The notes under the pieces: model-generated | Told to the model about the DNA's origin: nothing | What the model saw: the letters and a program-made list of their open reading frames with translations, nothing else | Databases searched by the model: none | Made by a program: the position numbers and the translations under genes | From: Gnetum montanum | Lineage: Eukaryota > Streptophyta > Gnetopsida > Gnetales > Gnetaceae | Direction of reading: 5' to 3' | DNA length: 64,000 nucleotides | NCBI GenBank assembly: GCA_015680685.1 | Contig: MNCI01005559.1 | Coordinates: 1-64,000 of the forward strand | Part shown: in pieces, positions 35,301 through 47,949 of the stretch | Layout of the letters: the number at the start of each line of letters is the position of its first letter | Position numbering within the stretch: position 1 is the stretch's first letter

Positions 35301-35929
35301 TCCTATATGTCCTCCACAAACACCCTTGTGAAACTCCTTTAGGACAGTCTTGACTTTAGTTTTACCTAAGCATTTTAGGAGTATGCCATCATAGTATCAT
35401 CAACATAATGTGTTATCACCTACGATGACATCCTACTATGATCACTTGCATATAGCATCCTTCTAAGTAGTAGTTAGGCCTTGCAAGGATTCACCATGAA
35501 CAAGGTAAAATTTGATATTGTCATACCACTCCATGGCAAGAGAAGTATGAATGATGGCCACAAAAGTATCCTTAGTGTTTGCATGATGAAAATAAAATAG
35601 TCCACAATTAAGATGGGAAACTTACTAAACACATCTAGCATCATACTAAGGGCTAATTTTGCAATGACATCGGCTATAGCATTTTCATTTCAAGGTATTG
35701 GATATCAATGTTTGTGAATTATTGTAAAAATTGCTTTCCTAGGTCACAATAAGGTTGTAGGTGCCTAGCTTTGCATGTATAGACTTCAGTTTCTTGGTTA
35801 ACCACAAGTTGTGAATAACCTTTGATCATTAAGTATCTAATTCCTAGGTCAAGAGCTACCATCATCCCTTTGATTAAACCTTCATACTCCTCTACGTTGT
35901 TAGTACATGGGAACTAAAAACAATAGGAA

Positions 35930-36500
35930 AAGGGTTAGATTTCATAAGATGGGAATGTTATGATGGTAGTGGCATTGGCCCCATGTTTATCTGAAGCTCT
36001 GTCAAAGTACATGACCACCTCATAACTTTTGGGCACTTGCCTAATAATGTTAATGTGTTCATCAGGGAACTTAGGATCTATGGTCGCTTGGTCATCAACA
36101 AGTGAAACTATAAGTTGTATTACTATAGCTTGACCTTTCATTGAGGATTGAGAGACATAATGAAGGTCAAATTCTGGGGTTATGGATTTCCATCAAGTTA
36201 TGCAACTACTTTCATAGATGTTGGTCATTATGACTCTAAGTATGTTATCTTTGCAAATGACATTGCCCTAGCTTTTGAAGAGGTATGTCTCCACTTCTTC
36301 AAGGAGAAGACTAGCACTAGACTCCACCTTAGTATATCGGGTCTCGTGGGTAACTAATGCATGGCTAAGGTAGTATATAGGAATTTCTACTTCATCATCA
36401 TGTTTTTGACAAAGTAGAGAGGCAATGGATGTGTCAAAGATGGTAAGATAAATGTAAAATGATTTACCCTCTTGCAAAGGATAGACTATTGGTAGTTATG
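35930..36500 (-). pseudogene. TE5 RNase H and second RNase H-like domain, decayed
   Basis: 36477-36268 holds IPIYYLSHALVTHETRYTKV, the C-terminal block of the gypsy RNase H. Further on, VVMYFDRASDKHGANA near 36010 corresponds to the start of the additional archaeal-type RNase H known from Tat elements (usual form FDGAS). Both are fragments. Confidence 0.7.
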
Positions 36501-36529
36501 TTAATTCTTGCTTAAGGTTTTCAAAGGCC

Positions 36530-37793
36530 TTTTGGGATTGGGTGATCCACTCATAGTGAATCCTTTTCTTAAGCAAGTATTACATGGGCTATAACTTATT
36601 CATAAACCTAGCAATGAACCTATGACTAAATTATAATCTACATTATAATCCCTGAAACTCCTTAAGGTTGTTAGGCACTGCTAATTTAGATATGTCCTTA
36701 ACCTTATTTGGATCAATGTGGATCCCTACTTCAAAGACCACAAATCCAAGCATCTTTCCGATCTTAACATTGAAGATGCATTTCTTAGGATTAAGCCTAA
36801 GCTTGTACTTGATACATCATTTAAACACAAGGTCTAGGTCATTAGCATGATCATTGATCATCTTGGACTTAACAGCTATGTCATCTATGTAATCATTAAG
36901 CAAACCTAGCATGTAATCACTAATTATATAAGTCATGGCTCGCTGATAGGTTGCTACGACATTCTTAAGGCCAAATTGCATCATAGTATAACAAAAGGCC
37001 CCCCATGGGATCATAAAGGTCATGCTAAGTTCTGCTCTAGGTTGATCCTAATCCAGTTATATCTCGAGAATCCATGCATAATGAACAAGGCATGTTTGGC
37101 TGTAGTATTGATAAGTTGATTAATGCTAGGCAAAGGAAAGTCATCCTTAATAGTTGCTTTATCTAGGTCTTGGACAATAATGCAAATAGAAATACTTTCA
37201 TTTTTCTTAGGAACTACCACTATGTTGGATACCCACTTTGCATAGTAAATAGCCCTAATGAAACCTTCTTGGTAAAGCTTTGAGATTTCATCATGAACTA
37301 TTGAGGCCAAATTAGGTCTAATTTTGTGCATTTTTTGCTTAACTAGTGTAATGCTAGGGTCTAGTATGATGTTGTGCTAGACTAACTATGGGTATAGGCC
37401 TAGCATATATCAATATGAGCAAGTAAAGGCCTTAACATTTCTTTGTAAAACATTGGTGATGTCTTGAGCATATTGAGGTTCTAGTGAGGAACTTAGTTTA
37501 AAGGTTTTCTCCTCATCATTATGTGTTGTGATAGGAACCTTGACCAGAGACTCTTTGGTTATGTTACCTACCTCTAAGTCAAGGGTTTTGGCTAGGCTTC
37601 CAAGCCATACAAGACGTTTTTTTATTGAGGCTATGTGATCTACAAGACATTTAGGCTCAAGATCTAGGCAATCAAGGTTGATACACCACTCAAAATCATC
37701 ATGAGGTCCATGTAGATACAAAGCCAAATTGATTTGCTCATAGGTACTCATACTTTGATCTTGTATGTCAACCAAAAGCATATTAATCAACAT
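36530..37793 (-). pseudogene. TE5 reverse transcriptase (Tat type), decayed
   Basis: From 37793: a linker ending LQRNVKAFTCSY (family form: kDvFAWS), then EISKLYQEGFIRAIYY, WVSNIVVVPKKN, DLDKATIKDDFPLPSI, FGLKNVVATYQRAMTYI and YIDDIAVKS at about 36873-36892 (YxDD catalytic motif). GLKN...ATYQRAM is typical of Tat. Open pieces lie at 37793-37410, 37331-37020 and 37023-36817. Confidence 0.85.
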
Positions 37794-37989
37794 CTACGTA
37801 AACGTGAGTAAATAATGCTAAAATGTTATAAAATTATGCAAACACATGCATATCTAATGTAAACAAGGCCATCCAAGGTCATCAATAGGGTGACAACAAT
37901 CAAAGAAAGTGTAATAAGGGTCAAACAAGGGTTAGATCAACATTAAACAAAGTATAAGATTCAAGGCTATGAATGGTCAAAAAAGGCCA

Positions 37990-38095
37990 TGATTTTGCTA
38001 GTTTTAGAACTTAGCAGGCCATAATGCTAGTTTAGAGTCTTGGTGGACTATGATGCCAATTTAAGGCCTTAGCTGGCCATAGTCATATGGTGTCA
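37990..38095 (-). repeat. TE5 minisatellite upstream of RT
   Basis: Units TTAGCAGGCCATAATGCTAG and TTTAAGGCCTTAGCTGGCC, same family as 47540-47770. Confidence 0.65.
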
Positions 38096-38449
38096 AAAAG
38101 TGGTCAAGGAAGGTCAAACCCCATTATTTGATATCATTCAAAGGCCAGAAAAAGGCAAATAAGGCTATTATAAGGCAAATAAAGAGCCTATAAGGCTGTA
38201 TAAAGACCATAGGATATCAACAAGATGAACAATGCAACCTAAGTCCAAAATAAGCCAAAATACTATGTAATAACGAAAAATCAAGCAAAATAGGCTATAT
38301 GTGGTAAAATTTGACTAATGTAGGTTTTAAATGGTTAGGTTTTTCCAGTTTTAGGCCTTATCGGGCCATGTTTTAAGGTTACAAGGCTATTATGTGAGTT
38401 TGGACATCAATCATGATTATTTCTAGGTTGTTTGGACCAAAAAAATAAG

Positions 38450-41290
38450 TGTTATAAGGATTCCATGTTGGGTTCAATGTGGAAACCAAGGAAAATAGGT
38501 TTTAAGATGCTAAGAGGTCTAAAATTGAGGTTTTGAAACCTTCCCAAGGTAATGCAAAGTTAGATCCATCAAAATTGGACACTCCAGGGGTCTGTAAAGG
38601 CAAAAAAGCAAGTTTTGAAGCCTTCCCCTTTTGTTTCCATGCTGGCCAGCATGCAAGAAATGGGGTCTTAGCATGGAAAATCAAAACCTTAGAAAAATCA
38701 AGGTTAAATGAGGTCAAACAAGTAGTCAAAACCCAAATCTAGAAGTTATGCATCGCTTAGCTTCATTTTTAGGTAGTTTGAGTTGATTTTGAGTGTCGAA
38801 ACATGTCAAAATGGCTTTTCCAATTTTTCCACATTTAGCATAGTATCCTTAGTGTGGAAAAATGGGAGGAAAATTATTTTATGAAATTTAGAGTGGTTTA
38901 GGAGCACTTTGACTAAGTTTCTAGGCCCCCAAAGCTGTAGACCTTGATTTTACAAGTTTCTGGCTAATTTTGGACATGTTTGAAAGTTGTTTATGGGTAC
39001 TTAAGGTCTTCCCCCACCCTTATTTCCACACTAGGAAAGTTTCCATAGAATGTCAGAATGGGTGAAATAGGTTAGAGGTCAAAATGAGGTCAAACAAGCA
39101 AAATCTAAAGGCTATGAGGTCTTAGGCTCCTCTAGCATAGGTCTTTAGCTTATAGGAGTGTCATCTTGTCACCAAATGTGGAAACGTAGATTTTCCTCCA
39201 TGTTTCCATGTTGCCTAGCATGGAAGGGGACTTCTCCAACATGGATGAAGCAAGCATGATAGATTTAGATTAGTTTAGGTCATAATTGACCATGCATGTG
39301 AGCTTTCAGAGTCGCTAGGGTGAAGGGCTATGCCTCCATGTCAAAATATGGTAGTTTTAAGTATTCCCATGTGGTTTTACATCTTCCCCAACTTTTCCAC
39401 CATGGGGATAGGGATCTTAACATTTTTGACTAGGGGAATCATCTTTTGACCATTTTACATTAGTTTCGTGACGTTTGAAGGCTCTGATAGTTGCTAATAG
39501 TGTTCTATAGTGAATCTAAGCCTATTTGATGTCATTTTGAGGTATTTAGGAGCTTCCCCTTGAGTTTCCATAGTGGAGAGACTATTTTGAACATGGAAAA
39601 ATGGATCCTTAGCATTTAAGAATCATAAATCCTATATTTGTGCTAGTTTTGGCATCAATCGATCCTACATGCATGCTTCCAAGGTTGTTAGGGTCAACGA
39701 CTAGGGTTTGAGCTCAAGTTTGGCTAATTTGGAGATTTCTTAGATGGTTTTATGAGCTTCCCCCTATTTCCATGCTAAGGATAGTATGCTCAACATGTAA
39801 GACTAGGGTAAACTATCTTTTTGAAGTTTTGCGTCATTTCTAATCATGCATGTAGGTCTCAAAGGTTGCTACTATTGATTGTTGCCACCTAGTGTTAGAA
39901 TTTGATCGTTTCAAGAGTTATTGAATGGATTTTGAGATTTTCCAGATTTTTCCATGCTAGGATTTTCATGCTTAGCATGGAAAATTAGGAGGAAAAGGCT
40001 TTCTAGCCACTTATCATCAATTTTGATAGTCTTGAGGGTTTGAGGATGTGTAAAAAAGTTCTAGGAAACACATAGGTCTTTTTAGTGTTCATTCAAGGTC
40101 TTTGGAAGCTATTTTGGAGTCCCCAAAAGTTTTCGCCTTTCTTCCATGTTAGGTAGCATGGAGGAGGTGGCTCTCAACATGGAATAACTAAGGGATCCTA
40201 AATTTTATCATTTCTAGCTATATGCATGTAGGCTTTTAAGGTTATTGGCATTGACTACTAATACCTAATGTCAGATTTTGGTTGTTTTAAGGGTTATTAA
40301 GCAATTTTTGGGCTTCCTCCATTTTCCATGCTCAATGTGGAAGATTGGGATGAAGGTATTTTTATCTTTTATGATCAAATTTGGCTATGCATGAGTGTCC
40401 ACAAGGTTGCTAGCACTAGCCATTAGTGTCTAAGGTTAAAATTTGATCATTTTGAAGGTTGTGACAAGGTTTTTAGGCTTTCCCCTTTTCATCCACACTA
40501 AGATTGGGAGGCTTAGCATGGATAGGATGTCTCCAAACCAAGAAATTCAAATGTAGGCCAAATCAATAGTCAATCAACCATGCATGTTAGTCTCTAGGGT
40601 TGTCAATGTCGACTATTGACATTTGGCATCAAGATCCATCATCTTGAAGGCTCCTAAGTGCTCCATAAAATTTTCCCCATTTTCCACAATAGGCTTGGTA
40701 ATCCTAGTGTGTATGAGATGAGGAGGATATTTTTTTTGTCATTTTTTTAGAGTTTTCTAGGTCTTAGGAAGTGATAGAGGGCTCTAGATGGGTCTAGGGA
40801 TTACAAGGCTTTCAAGAATGTTCACCAGATAATCGATTTAGGTAACTTTTGGCTTTCCCCATTCATCCATGTTGAGGGTAAGAGTCTTAGCATGGATGAA
40901 GCCTTCCCCAATGTGAAAACACTAAATCCCAAGGTTTTGACCAATTTCAACTTGATTTGGTGAGGTTTTAATGTTGCCGGAGATGCTTGGAGGGATTCTA
41001 GGTCATGTGGGATCCACTTCAAGGTCAAACTTGGGCAAGATGAGTACTGGGAGGTATGGATCAATGTTATCCCTCCACCTCCATGCTATGCACTAGTGCC
41101 CCAATTTGGACACCCATAGTGTCTAGCTTCATTTATGTCTCATTCACTTTCAAGAATTTAGGGTTGAAAAGGCTATGTTTTGGTTATTAAAAAAGGAAAA
41201 ATAGTTATATTTTAATGATTTTGTGAAATGGAAGGCATATATCCACATTGGACATGACATCCCCAGCATGGATGAAAGGGAGTTAAAGTT
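38450..41290. repeat. Diverged tandem array, period about 185 bp, about 15 units
   Basis: A landmark of the type TTCCCC..TTTCCATGCTAGG...TTAGCATGGAAAA recurs near 38460, 38638, 38828, 39022, 39205, 39393, 39565, 39757, 39950, 40142, 40318, 40490, 40680, 40862 and 41075. The average step is 185 bp. A second landmark (GCATGT..G...CAAGGTTGCTAG) keeps the same phase. CCATGCTA and TAGCATGG within a unit form an inverted repeat, so each unit could fold a short stem. The array ends just before the first candidate exon of the plus-strand gene. Similar CCATGCTAGG motifs occur in the TE5 5' LTR (53270-53890). Confidence 0.8.
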
Positions 41291-41699
41291 GCAATATGGT
41301 TCAAAGTGTCAAAATTGGAAAAAATATCAATGTTGATGCAACTTTTTGCTTACGAGAGAAGGTGCAAGGTGGGGTTCATAGTCAAAAAATTTAAAATTTT
41401 GAAAAGTGAAGTTGTTTTCCACCCAAACTTAGAGTTTAAAAGACTTTTCTCCCTTACACTTAAATGCAATTAGAGTCATGGTGCACTAAATTAGCAGCTC
41501 GGGTTTCAATTTGTGCGTTTAGGTTTAGATGTGCTTTATATGGTTGAATTTTTGCAAGTTTTCAATCATAATTGTCATTCTTGAAAACTGCACATTGGTG
41601 GAGAGCTCTTGCAAAGATTTTTATGGTAGAAGTAATCAATTTTTAGCATGGAAGCCTTCCCTCCTTCTCATAGCCAATGTAGAACTCCTATTTTCTCCT

Positions 41700-44600
41700 A
41701 ATCTCAATCATCCCAAATGTTGAGCTTGCCATGGCATCTAAGCAATGAGGAGAAAAAAGCTAGAACCCTACAATTCAAAAGATCTATGAGCATTCTAGGG
41801 TGCTTTTAGAGGTTCCTAGGCCTATCTCCATTCAAGCCTCATCCTTCACCACTCCAAGGTAGGTAGTTCCACCTATTTTTGTTTTTATTTGTAGCTATTT
41901 TCTATGGTTTTCTCATATTTTTCTTACTGCATGCAAGACAATTTTTCTCAGATCTAATTTGATGGAGGTCATAAAATGAAATTCTACCAAAATTGCACCT
42001 CTTATTTTAGCTATTTCCACATATATCCATGGTTTTTTCATTGTTTTTGCCTCAATAGATTTGATTTTTAAAATCAATCCTACTATTTTATGCTTTTTTC
42101 CCAAAATATGTGGTATGGCCATTTGTTTTAGATCTAGGCCAAAGTCTTTGTCAAAATTAGATTTCAACAAAATCCTACCCCATTATCTTGGTGTGTTTTC
42201 TAATGGGTATCAATTCTTTTGACTATTTTGGCAATGTTTTTATGGCTATATTAAGTTAGGCTTTAGGATTTATACAAAAAAGTAAGCAATTTTGTGTATT
42301 TTTTATTAGGAAAAAAGCTACATATCTTCAAAATCTGATGCTATGGATTTGTAGCCCCTTCATTTAATCTTTTCAATGTATGTTGTTTTGTTCAATTTGT
42401 TTTTGAATCAATGGAGTTCTAGCTATTTTTATAAGGTTGTGCAATCAGGTTTTTTATGCCATTTTTATAATTTCATGGAAGATCACAAATTTTTTCTAAA
42501 CAAACAGTAGTGGTTTTGGCTATTTTTGGCTATGGCTTTCTAACAAAGGTGGAATCACCCTAATTGGACTTAAAATGAAATTTTTTAAAAAAAATTATCA
42601 ATCCTATGTCAAAAGGAGGTTTATGGCATTTTCAGAATTCTGTCCACATTGATAAATTTGTTTCTAGATAAATGACAAGGATTTTTTAATTTCTTTTAAG
42701 CATTGGTGCCTAGGGCTCAATTTAATCTTTCAAATGGTGGTAGAATCACTCCATTTGAAGCTCAAATGAATTGTTTGCTAATTTTTTCTTAACGCCATGT
42801 GAAGAGAGAATTCATGGTGATAGCTACGGTTATTTTGCTAATTTGTCTATATCCCATGTAAAAATGACTATGTATTTTTGGTTGTAAAGGTCATGGTTTC
42901 AAATCTTGTGACTTCAGGGTTCTTTCCATGATGAAATCACTGAAATTGAAGCTTGGATGAATTTTTTGGTTATGGCTATGTAAATAAGGCAAAGTTGCAG
43001 TTGTAGCACATTACCCCTTTGGGGATGCTAGTGATTGATATGTGTACTTTCTCATGTAAACTAATGGAAAATTATGATTTAAATATGCTTTTTAGGAAAA
43101 ACAATGGCTTCACTATTTTTTAAAAAAATAAATTTACTATGGCTATATTCTTTTTTAATTTTTTAATGTTTTCCTTTTTTTTAGTAAATTCATGCATGCT
43201 TTTTCTAAATTTATGCAAAGTTTAGATGCCTTTTTCTAATTTATGCATAATTTAGACCAAGGCTTATGATTTTGGCTATAATATTTTGGTTATGAAGTAA
43301 AAGGCTATAAAATATGGTAATAATGCTTTTATCAAATTTCTTAAGCTAACTTAGATAAAAATCTTAGAGATTTTTAAAGAGGCTAATTTCACCTCCAACT
43401 AGATGTTTTTTGTAATTTTTCCAAGTATTTCCATAATGTAAGGCTATGTAAGGTTGTAATAATGTTTTCTCATGGAATTACTTAAGATAATTTAGATAAA
43501 CACCTTAGATATTTTTACAGAGGCTAATTTCATCTCCAACTTGATGTTTTGTTTTAAATTTGCCAAGTAATGCCAAATGATCATAATGTTTTTGTTTTGC
43601 TTTATGCTAGGTTCACTTGAAACCCATCGTCATCATTGTGGAGTTGGTGGGTATCTTGTGCTATATTGGTCATCCCAAGACCAATACCCCACTCCCCGAT
43701 ATGGCTTTGGGAAGCTATCACTATGGTTTTGGCCTAGGACAAAGAAATTCCTTAACTATATCTTATAGAACTTTAGTGTGATGCTATGGGCACACTTTCC
43801 TATAGATGTTGTAGGGGTTATAGTGGAGACTATGTTACCTTCAGCATCTATTCTGATTGTTAGATTTTTTTCTAGAAATACACCTCTTAAGCTAGTAGGG
43901 GACTTAGTAAACACCATCAACCCACATTACCTCATAGAGATCTAGATAATACCAAAGTATAGATAGTGTGATGCTAACAATAGTATGATAGTGGTGCATA
44001 GAGCACACATGTTATTCCAAAACCCGCTTGGAACCATGTATCATCTATAGGGGTAAGCATGGTTGTTGTAATATTTTTATGTTTTTGACTTAACTATCTT
44101 TCCTAACTTCATTGGTTTTACAAACTATTTGAAAGTACAAGTTCAATGATCAAGGTTTGATCATCAATGATCAAATCCATACCACGGCATAAGGATCTTT
44201 GGATGAATTCATCAAGATTCCTCAAATTAGAACTATTGTGTATCAATAATTAAGAGGGGACTTTGATCCATACACCTCAAGGTTCAACCTTGTATACAAG
44301 AAATGCAAGGATGATGGAAAAATGCACAAGTGGTGGACAAAGTTCAACAATTATATGGATTAGATCCTTGTAGTTGGGACCTCCATGCCAAAGAAGAAAA
44401 GGATAGGTAAACATAAAGGCCATAGCTTCTAGTGTTTCATGGCTATAACTTTGAATGTTCTTTTACTTTGACTGGCTATTAAATTTGCTTATGTTAATGC
44501 TAAAATTTTGGTAGTTGCTTTGCAGGACCTTCCACCTCTACTGATGTCACCATACCACTTTCAAGGACACGTCATGAGGATACCCTTAGCCTAAAGTTTG

Positions 44601-47165
44601 GTCAAGTGACACTAGCATAGGAGTGGCTAAAAGGATAGGCACCTAGGTATGTTCAAGCAAACATCCAACATGTGGATTTGCTCAATGTATTTATGGCACC
44701 TATCCCTTCCACCCCTACTACGGAGATGTTGCACGTCATCAACTCCTTTGATGAGAAGGTTGGTCATTTTAGCATCATCATCCAAGGTGTGAAGGTGAAT
44801 ATGGACGTTGGTGTGGGCCTCTTCTATGACTTTTTTAGTATCCCTACTAATGAAGAAAGTGTTTCCACTAGGATAGTGAGGGAAACTAGCCATCAGGATG
44901 AAGTTTTAGAGTGGCTCAATGCCAACATGGGCCACTCTAGAATTTCCATGGATAGCTTCATCAATATTGATGCAATGGAAGCATATCCTTTGTTCAGGTC
45001 TTGTGGGTTTCCTAAACTATTATTACAAAAGAAGGTAATCACCATAGTATAGAGGTGGACCGTTAAGAAGGTCCTAATGGAGAACACTAGATTTGACTAG
45101 GCTACTGCTCTAGCTATTGGGCTTCAGAAGGAGATCCTTATACTTTGTGCTAATACCTCTACAATAATCCATATTCACTTTGCATTTTTTGTAGGTTATT
45201 TAAAGACGTTTGTGGAGTTTCTGATGGTGTATAGTGATGGGTGATGCATTTCCCAAGACCCAAGATAACTTTCTAGGCCTTGGATAAAGCACATTAATAT
45301 AACAATGTAGGCCTAGAACCCAATAGAGGGGATGGATGATACATTATCCATCACCACTAAGTATCTTGATGTTAAGCAATGAGAGTCTCCTAACAGCACT
45401 GATGATGATGAGCCTCTCATGTTTACTATTAGTATTTTGGATGCTAGAGGATGGTGTATGGAGGTTGAAGGGGTAACTAGAGAGAAACTCGAGAGGCCCA
45501 TGGAGGAGAAACTGCTAGCATCAGACTAGCCTACCCCAAAGAAACTTAGGTTTAACCTTAAGTCATTGTAGAAAGCAATTATAGGTAAGCTTATTTTAAG
45601 TTTGGCTATTTGATGTTTATGCTTTAAAGTTTATGGCTATGTGATGGTTTCATGTGTTAACCAATTTTCTATGTAATATGGTTGTAGATAAGCATCAGGC
45701 TGTGGTAGCCCAAGCTACTACAAAGGTGAAACAAAGGCATGTAGAAGAGAAACTCCTAAAGCAACCTAACTTTGAAGGATTTTTTGATGCAAGTATAGAT
45801 GATCTAGATGCCTTGTTTGGTGAGGCAGTACTAGGTACATCTACCATCATCATCCCAAAGGAGGAAGAGAAGGAGAAGGGACTAGGTATGCCCCTACCTC
45901 AATGCTTTTGTTTCATCTCATTATTTATCTTTAGTTTTCATCCTAGCCTTTTCATGATTATTATGCTTACAATAGTTCTTGAACCATTAATGTAAGCTCC
46001 TATCCCTAATTTTCATATGAAACCATGGGTAGAGACTTTAGATAAGGTGGAGTTCATGCATGGGATGGCTAAGGATATCATTGATCGATTACATTAGGTT
46101 GCACCCAAGATAGGTAAGGATTTTGTTTTATGCTTTAGTTGTAGGCTACACATGCATTCTGGCTATCTTAGGTTATGTATTATGTATAGAGTTGTATTCT
46201 ATGATTTTGTAGTGTATTCTATGGATTTGGACCCCTAGCAAAGACATGGAGATAGACTCCTTGCATAAGTCCCCCTCTGATGTATCTAGTGTATCCTTGA
46301 AGTTGTACAAGACTACTATTGATCTAGCAATGTCATGTGCAAAAGCTTTATGGAAGCTAAAGATGTCCAATGAATCCCTATGGGAGGAAGTTATGGCCTT
46401 AAGGAAGAATACTTAATGGCAAGAGGAGATGATTAGAGATCTTTAAGACCACAAGGCCTTTGTGAAGGCCTAAGTGACCAACTGAAGGAAGCTATAGACT
46501 AGGGAGATCACATGGGCCTTCTATTAGCATGTCATTTAGGATAAAGTATTAGTGCTATGGGAGATGGTAGAATAACATATGTAGATGTACCTCATCTTTC
46601 AAAAGGTTGAGGACTAAAAGGATCACTATGCTTGAGTCCTAGAGTGGGGCAAGAAACAAAAGTTCCACAAGCAACAATACAAGGTAGATTGTGGAACCTG
46701 CCTTAAGTGGCTCAAGGAGGAGTTAGTTTAACAACAGAAGAGAGAGCTATTTATCCAAGGGATCTAGGCAGAGAGTGCTTATCAACTTTTTGAAAGTACT
46801 CTCATGATGGAGCAATCTCTTACTACTTGAATTACCACTACTGCAAATAAGACATCTATAGCTACTACTACCAAGGAGGCTCCTACTTGGACTCCTATAG
46901 ATAGGAATGGCATCCTCTTTGGGGATGTTAACTAGGTCAACATAATAGAGGACCAAATTCTCTATTATTTGGAGGAAGGCCTTCTACTTCTACTCCTAAA
47001 AGTAATGAAGCTAGAATCTCTAGAGGTTTGAAATATTTTATGTTTTTTTTAGCTATGGTTTAGGCTATGGGTTACTAACTAGCTATATGTTGTTGCATCT
47101 TAGGCCTTAGGAGAAATTGAAGGCCCCAGCTGTGAGGGTGGGAATGATCCACACTTCCTCCTCTA
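41700..47165 (+). pseudogene. Multi-exon plus-strand gene inside TE5 (extra retrotransposon ORF?), decayed
   Basis: Candidate exons with GT-AG borders: first exon to 41858 (probably 5' UTR), 43611-44052, 44136-44406, 44526-45594, 45688-45885, 45997-46113, 46239-47025, 47104-47165. Joins 3-4, 4-5 and 5-6 keep the frame; join 6-7 would need a shift, and 2-3 is unclear. The long fourth exon stays in one frame for about 355 codons apart from roughly ten stops; it includes FSIIIQGVKVNMDVGVGLF and FFSIPTNEE, which faintly resembles a block in ORF3 of TE2 and TE6. The seventh exon looks like a coiled coil (KALWKLKMSNESLWEEVMAL). I do not recognise the family with certainty; Tat elements with antisense extra ORFs are known. 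The gene is dead in this copy. It could instead be a captured host gene. Confidence 0.5.
41859..43610 (+). other. Candidate first intron of the plus-strand gene
   Basis: 1752 bp between CTCCAAG|GTAGGTAG and TTGCTTTATGCTAG|GTTCAC. T-rich on the coding strand (TTTTT, TTTTCTAAATTTATG), no frame of note. Two copies of a unit with AAGCTAACTTAGATAAA...AGAGGCTAATTTCA lie near 43345 and 43485. The long T-rich composition fits a plant intron. Confidence 0.4.
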
Positions 47166-47539
47166 GATGCCACTCAGCAACATCCATCAATTTAGCTTGT
47201 TCGCTATTTGTCTTTTATTTTCATGTTGATGGCTATGATTAGCCAAGACTATATTATAGATAGTTGTTATTCTTTGACATTCTTTCCACGCAATGTGGTC
47301 ATGGCTTATGTATGTTATGGAACTTTTAACATTAAATTTAAATTTTGGTTTTATTTTTTGTTATATGTATCTATAGTTGTAGTAAACATTGTAAATGTTA
47401 TAAATGTTGGGAATGGCTATGTTGAAATTTTGATTATAACATTAAATGGCTAATCAAAAAAAAGAAGTGTAATAATAAATAAGATGTTTGTTAGTTTCAG
47501 GTGATTGTGGGTATAGATTATATTGTGTGATTGTGACTA

Positions 47540-47770
47540 CATTATCAGTTTAAAGCCATGGAGGGCCATATTTCTAGTTTAAAGTCTTAGCAAATTGTAG
47601 TGCCAGCTTAGAATCTTAGCAAACTGGGTTATCTAATTATCTTTTTTACTTTAAGGCCATGCTAGGCCATAATGCCAGTTTAAGTCTTAGTGAACTAGGT
47701 TGTGTGATTATCTTTTCTAGTTTAAGGTCATGGTAGGCCATAATGTCAGTTTGAGGTCTTAGTAGACTGG
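47540..47770 (-). repeat. TE5 minisatellite downstream of protease
   Basis: Units with AGTTTAAGGCCATGGTAGG and CATAATGCCAGTTTAAGTC, about 71 bp in the clearest pair (47651 to 47722). It begins about 200 bp after the end of the protease region, close to where TE3 has its array. Confidence 0.75.
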
Positions 47771-47949
47771 CTATGAAAAAGAAGTATATTTATAAGGATT
47801 TTTTTATGTTTATAGCATAAGTAAATAAATAAATAAAGGTAATTAAAAATAGGTAAAAATGCAAATGAACTTAGGCTACATTCATAAAGAGTAAAACAAA
47901 AAATCCATAAAAAGATATAATAAATTACAAAAGAAAGTAAGGCTACATT

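Noticed and set aside
46239-47025. Stop-codon recoding or RNA editing to rescue the many in-frame stops
   Set aside because: Nuclear transposon genes in seed plants are not known to be edited this way, and the same copies also carry frameshifts; decay is simpler.
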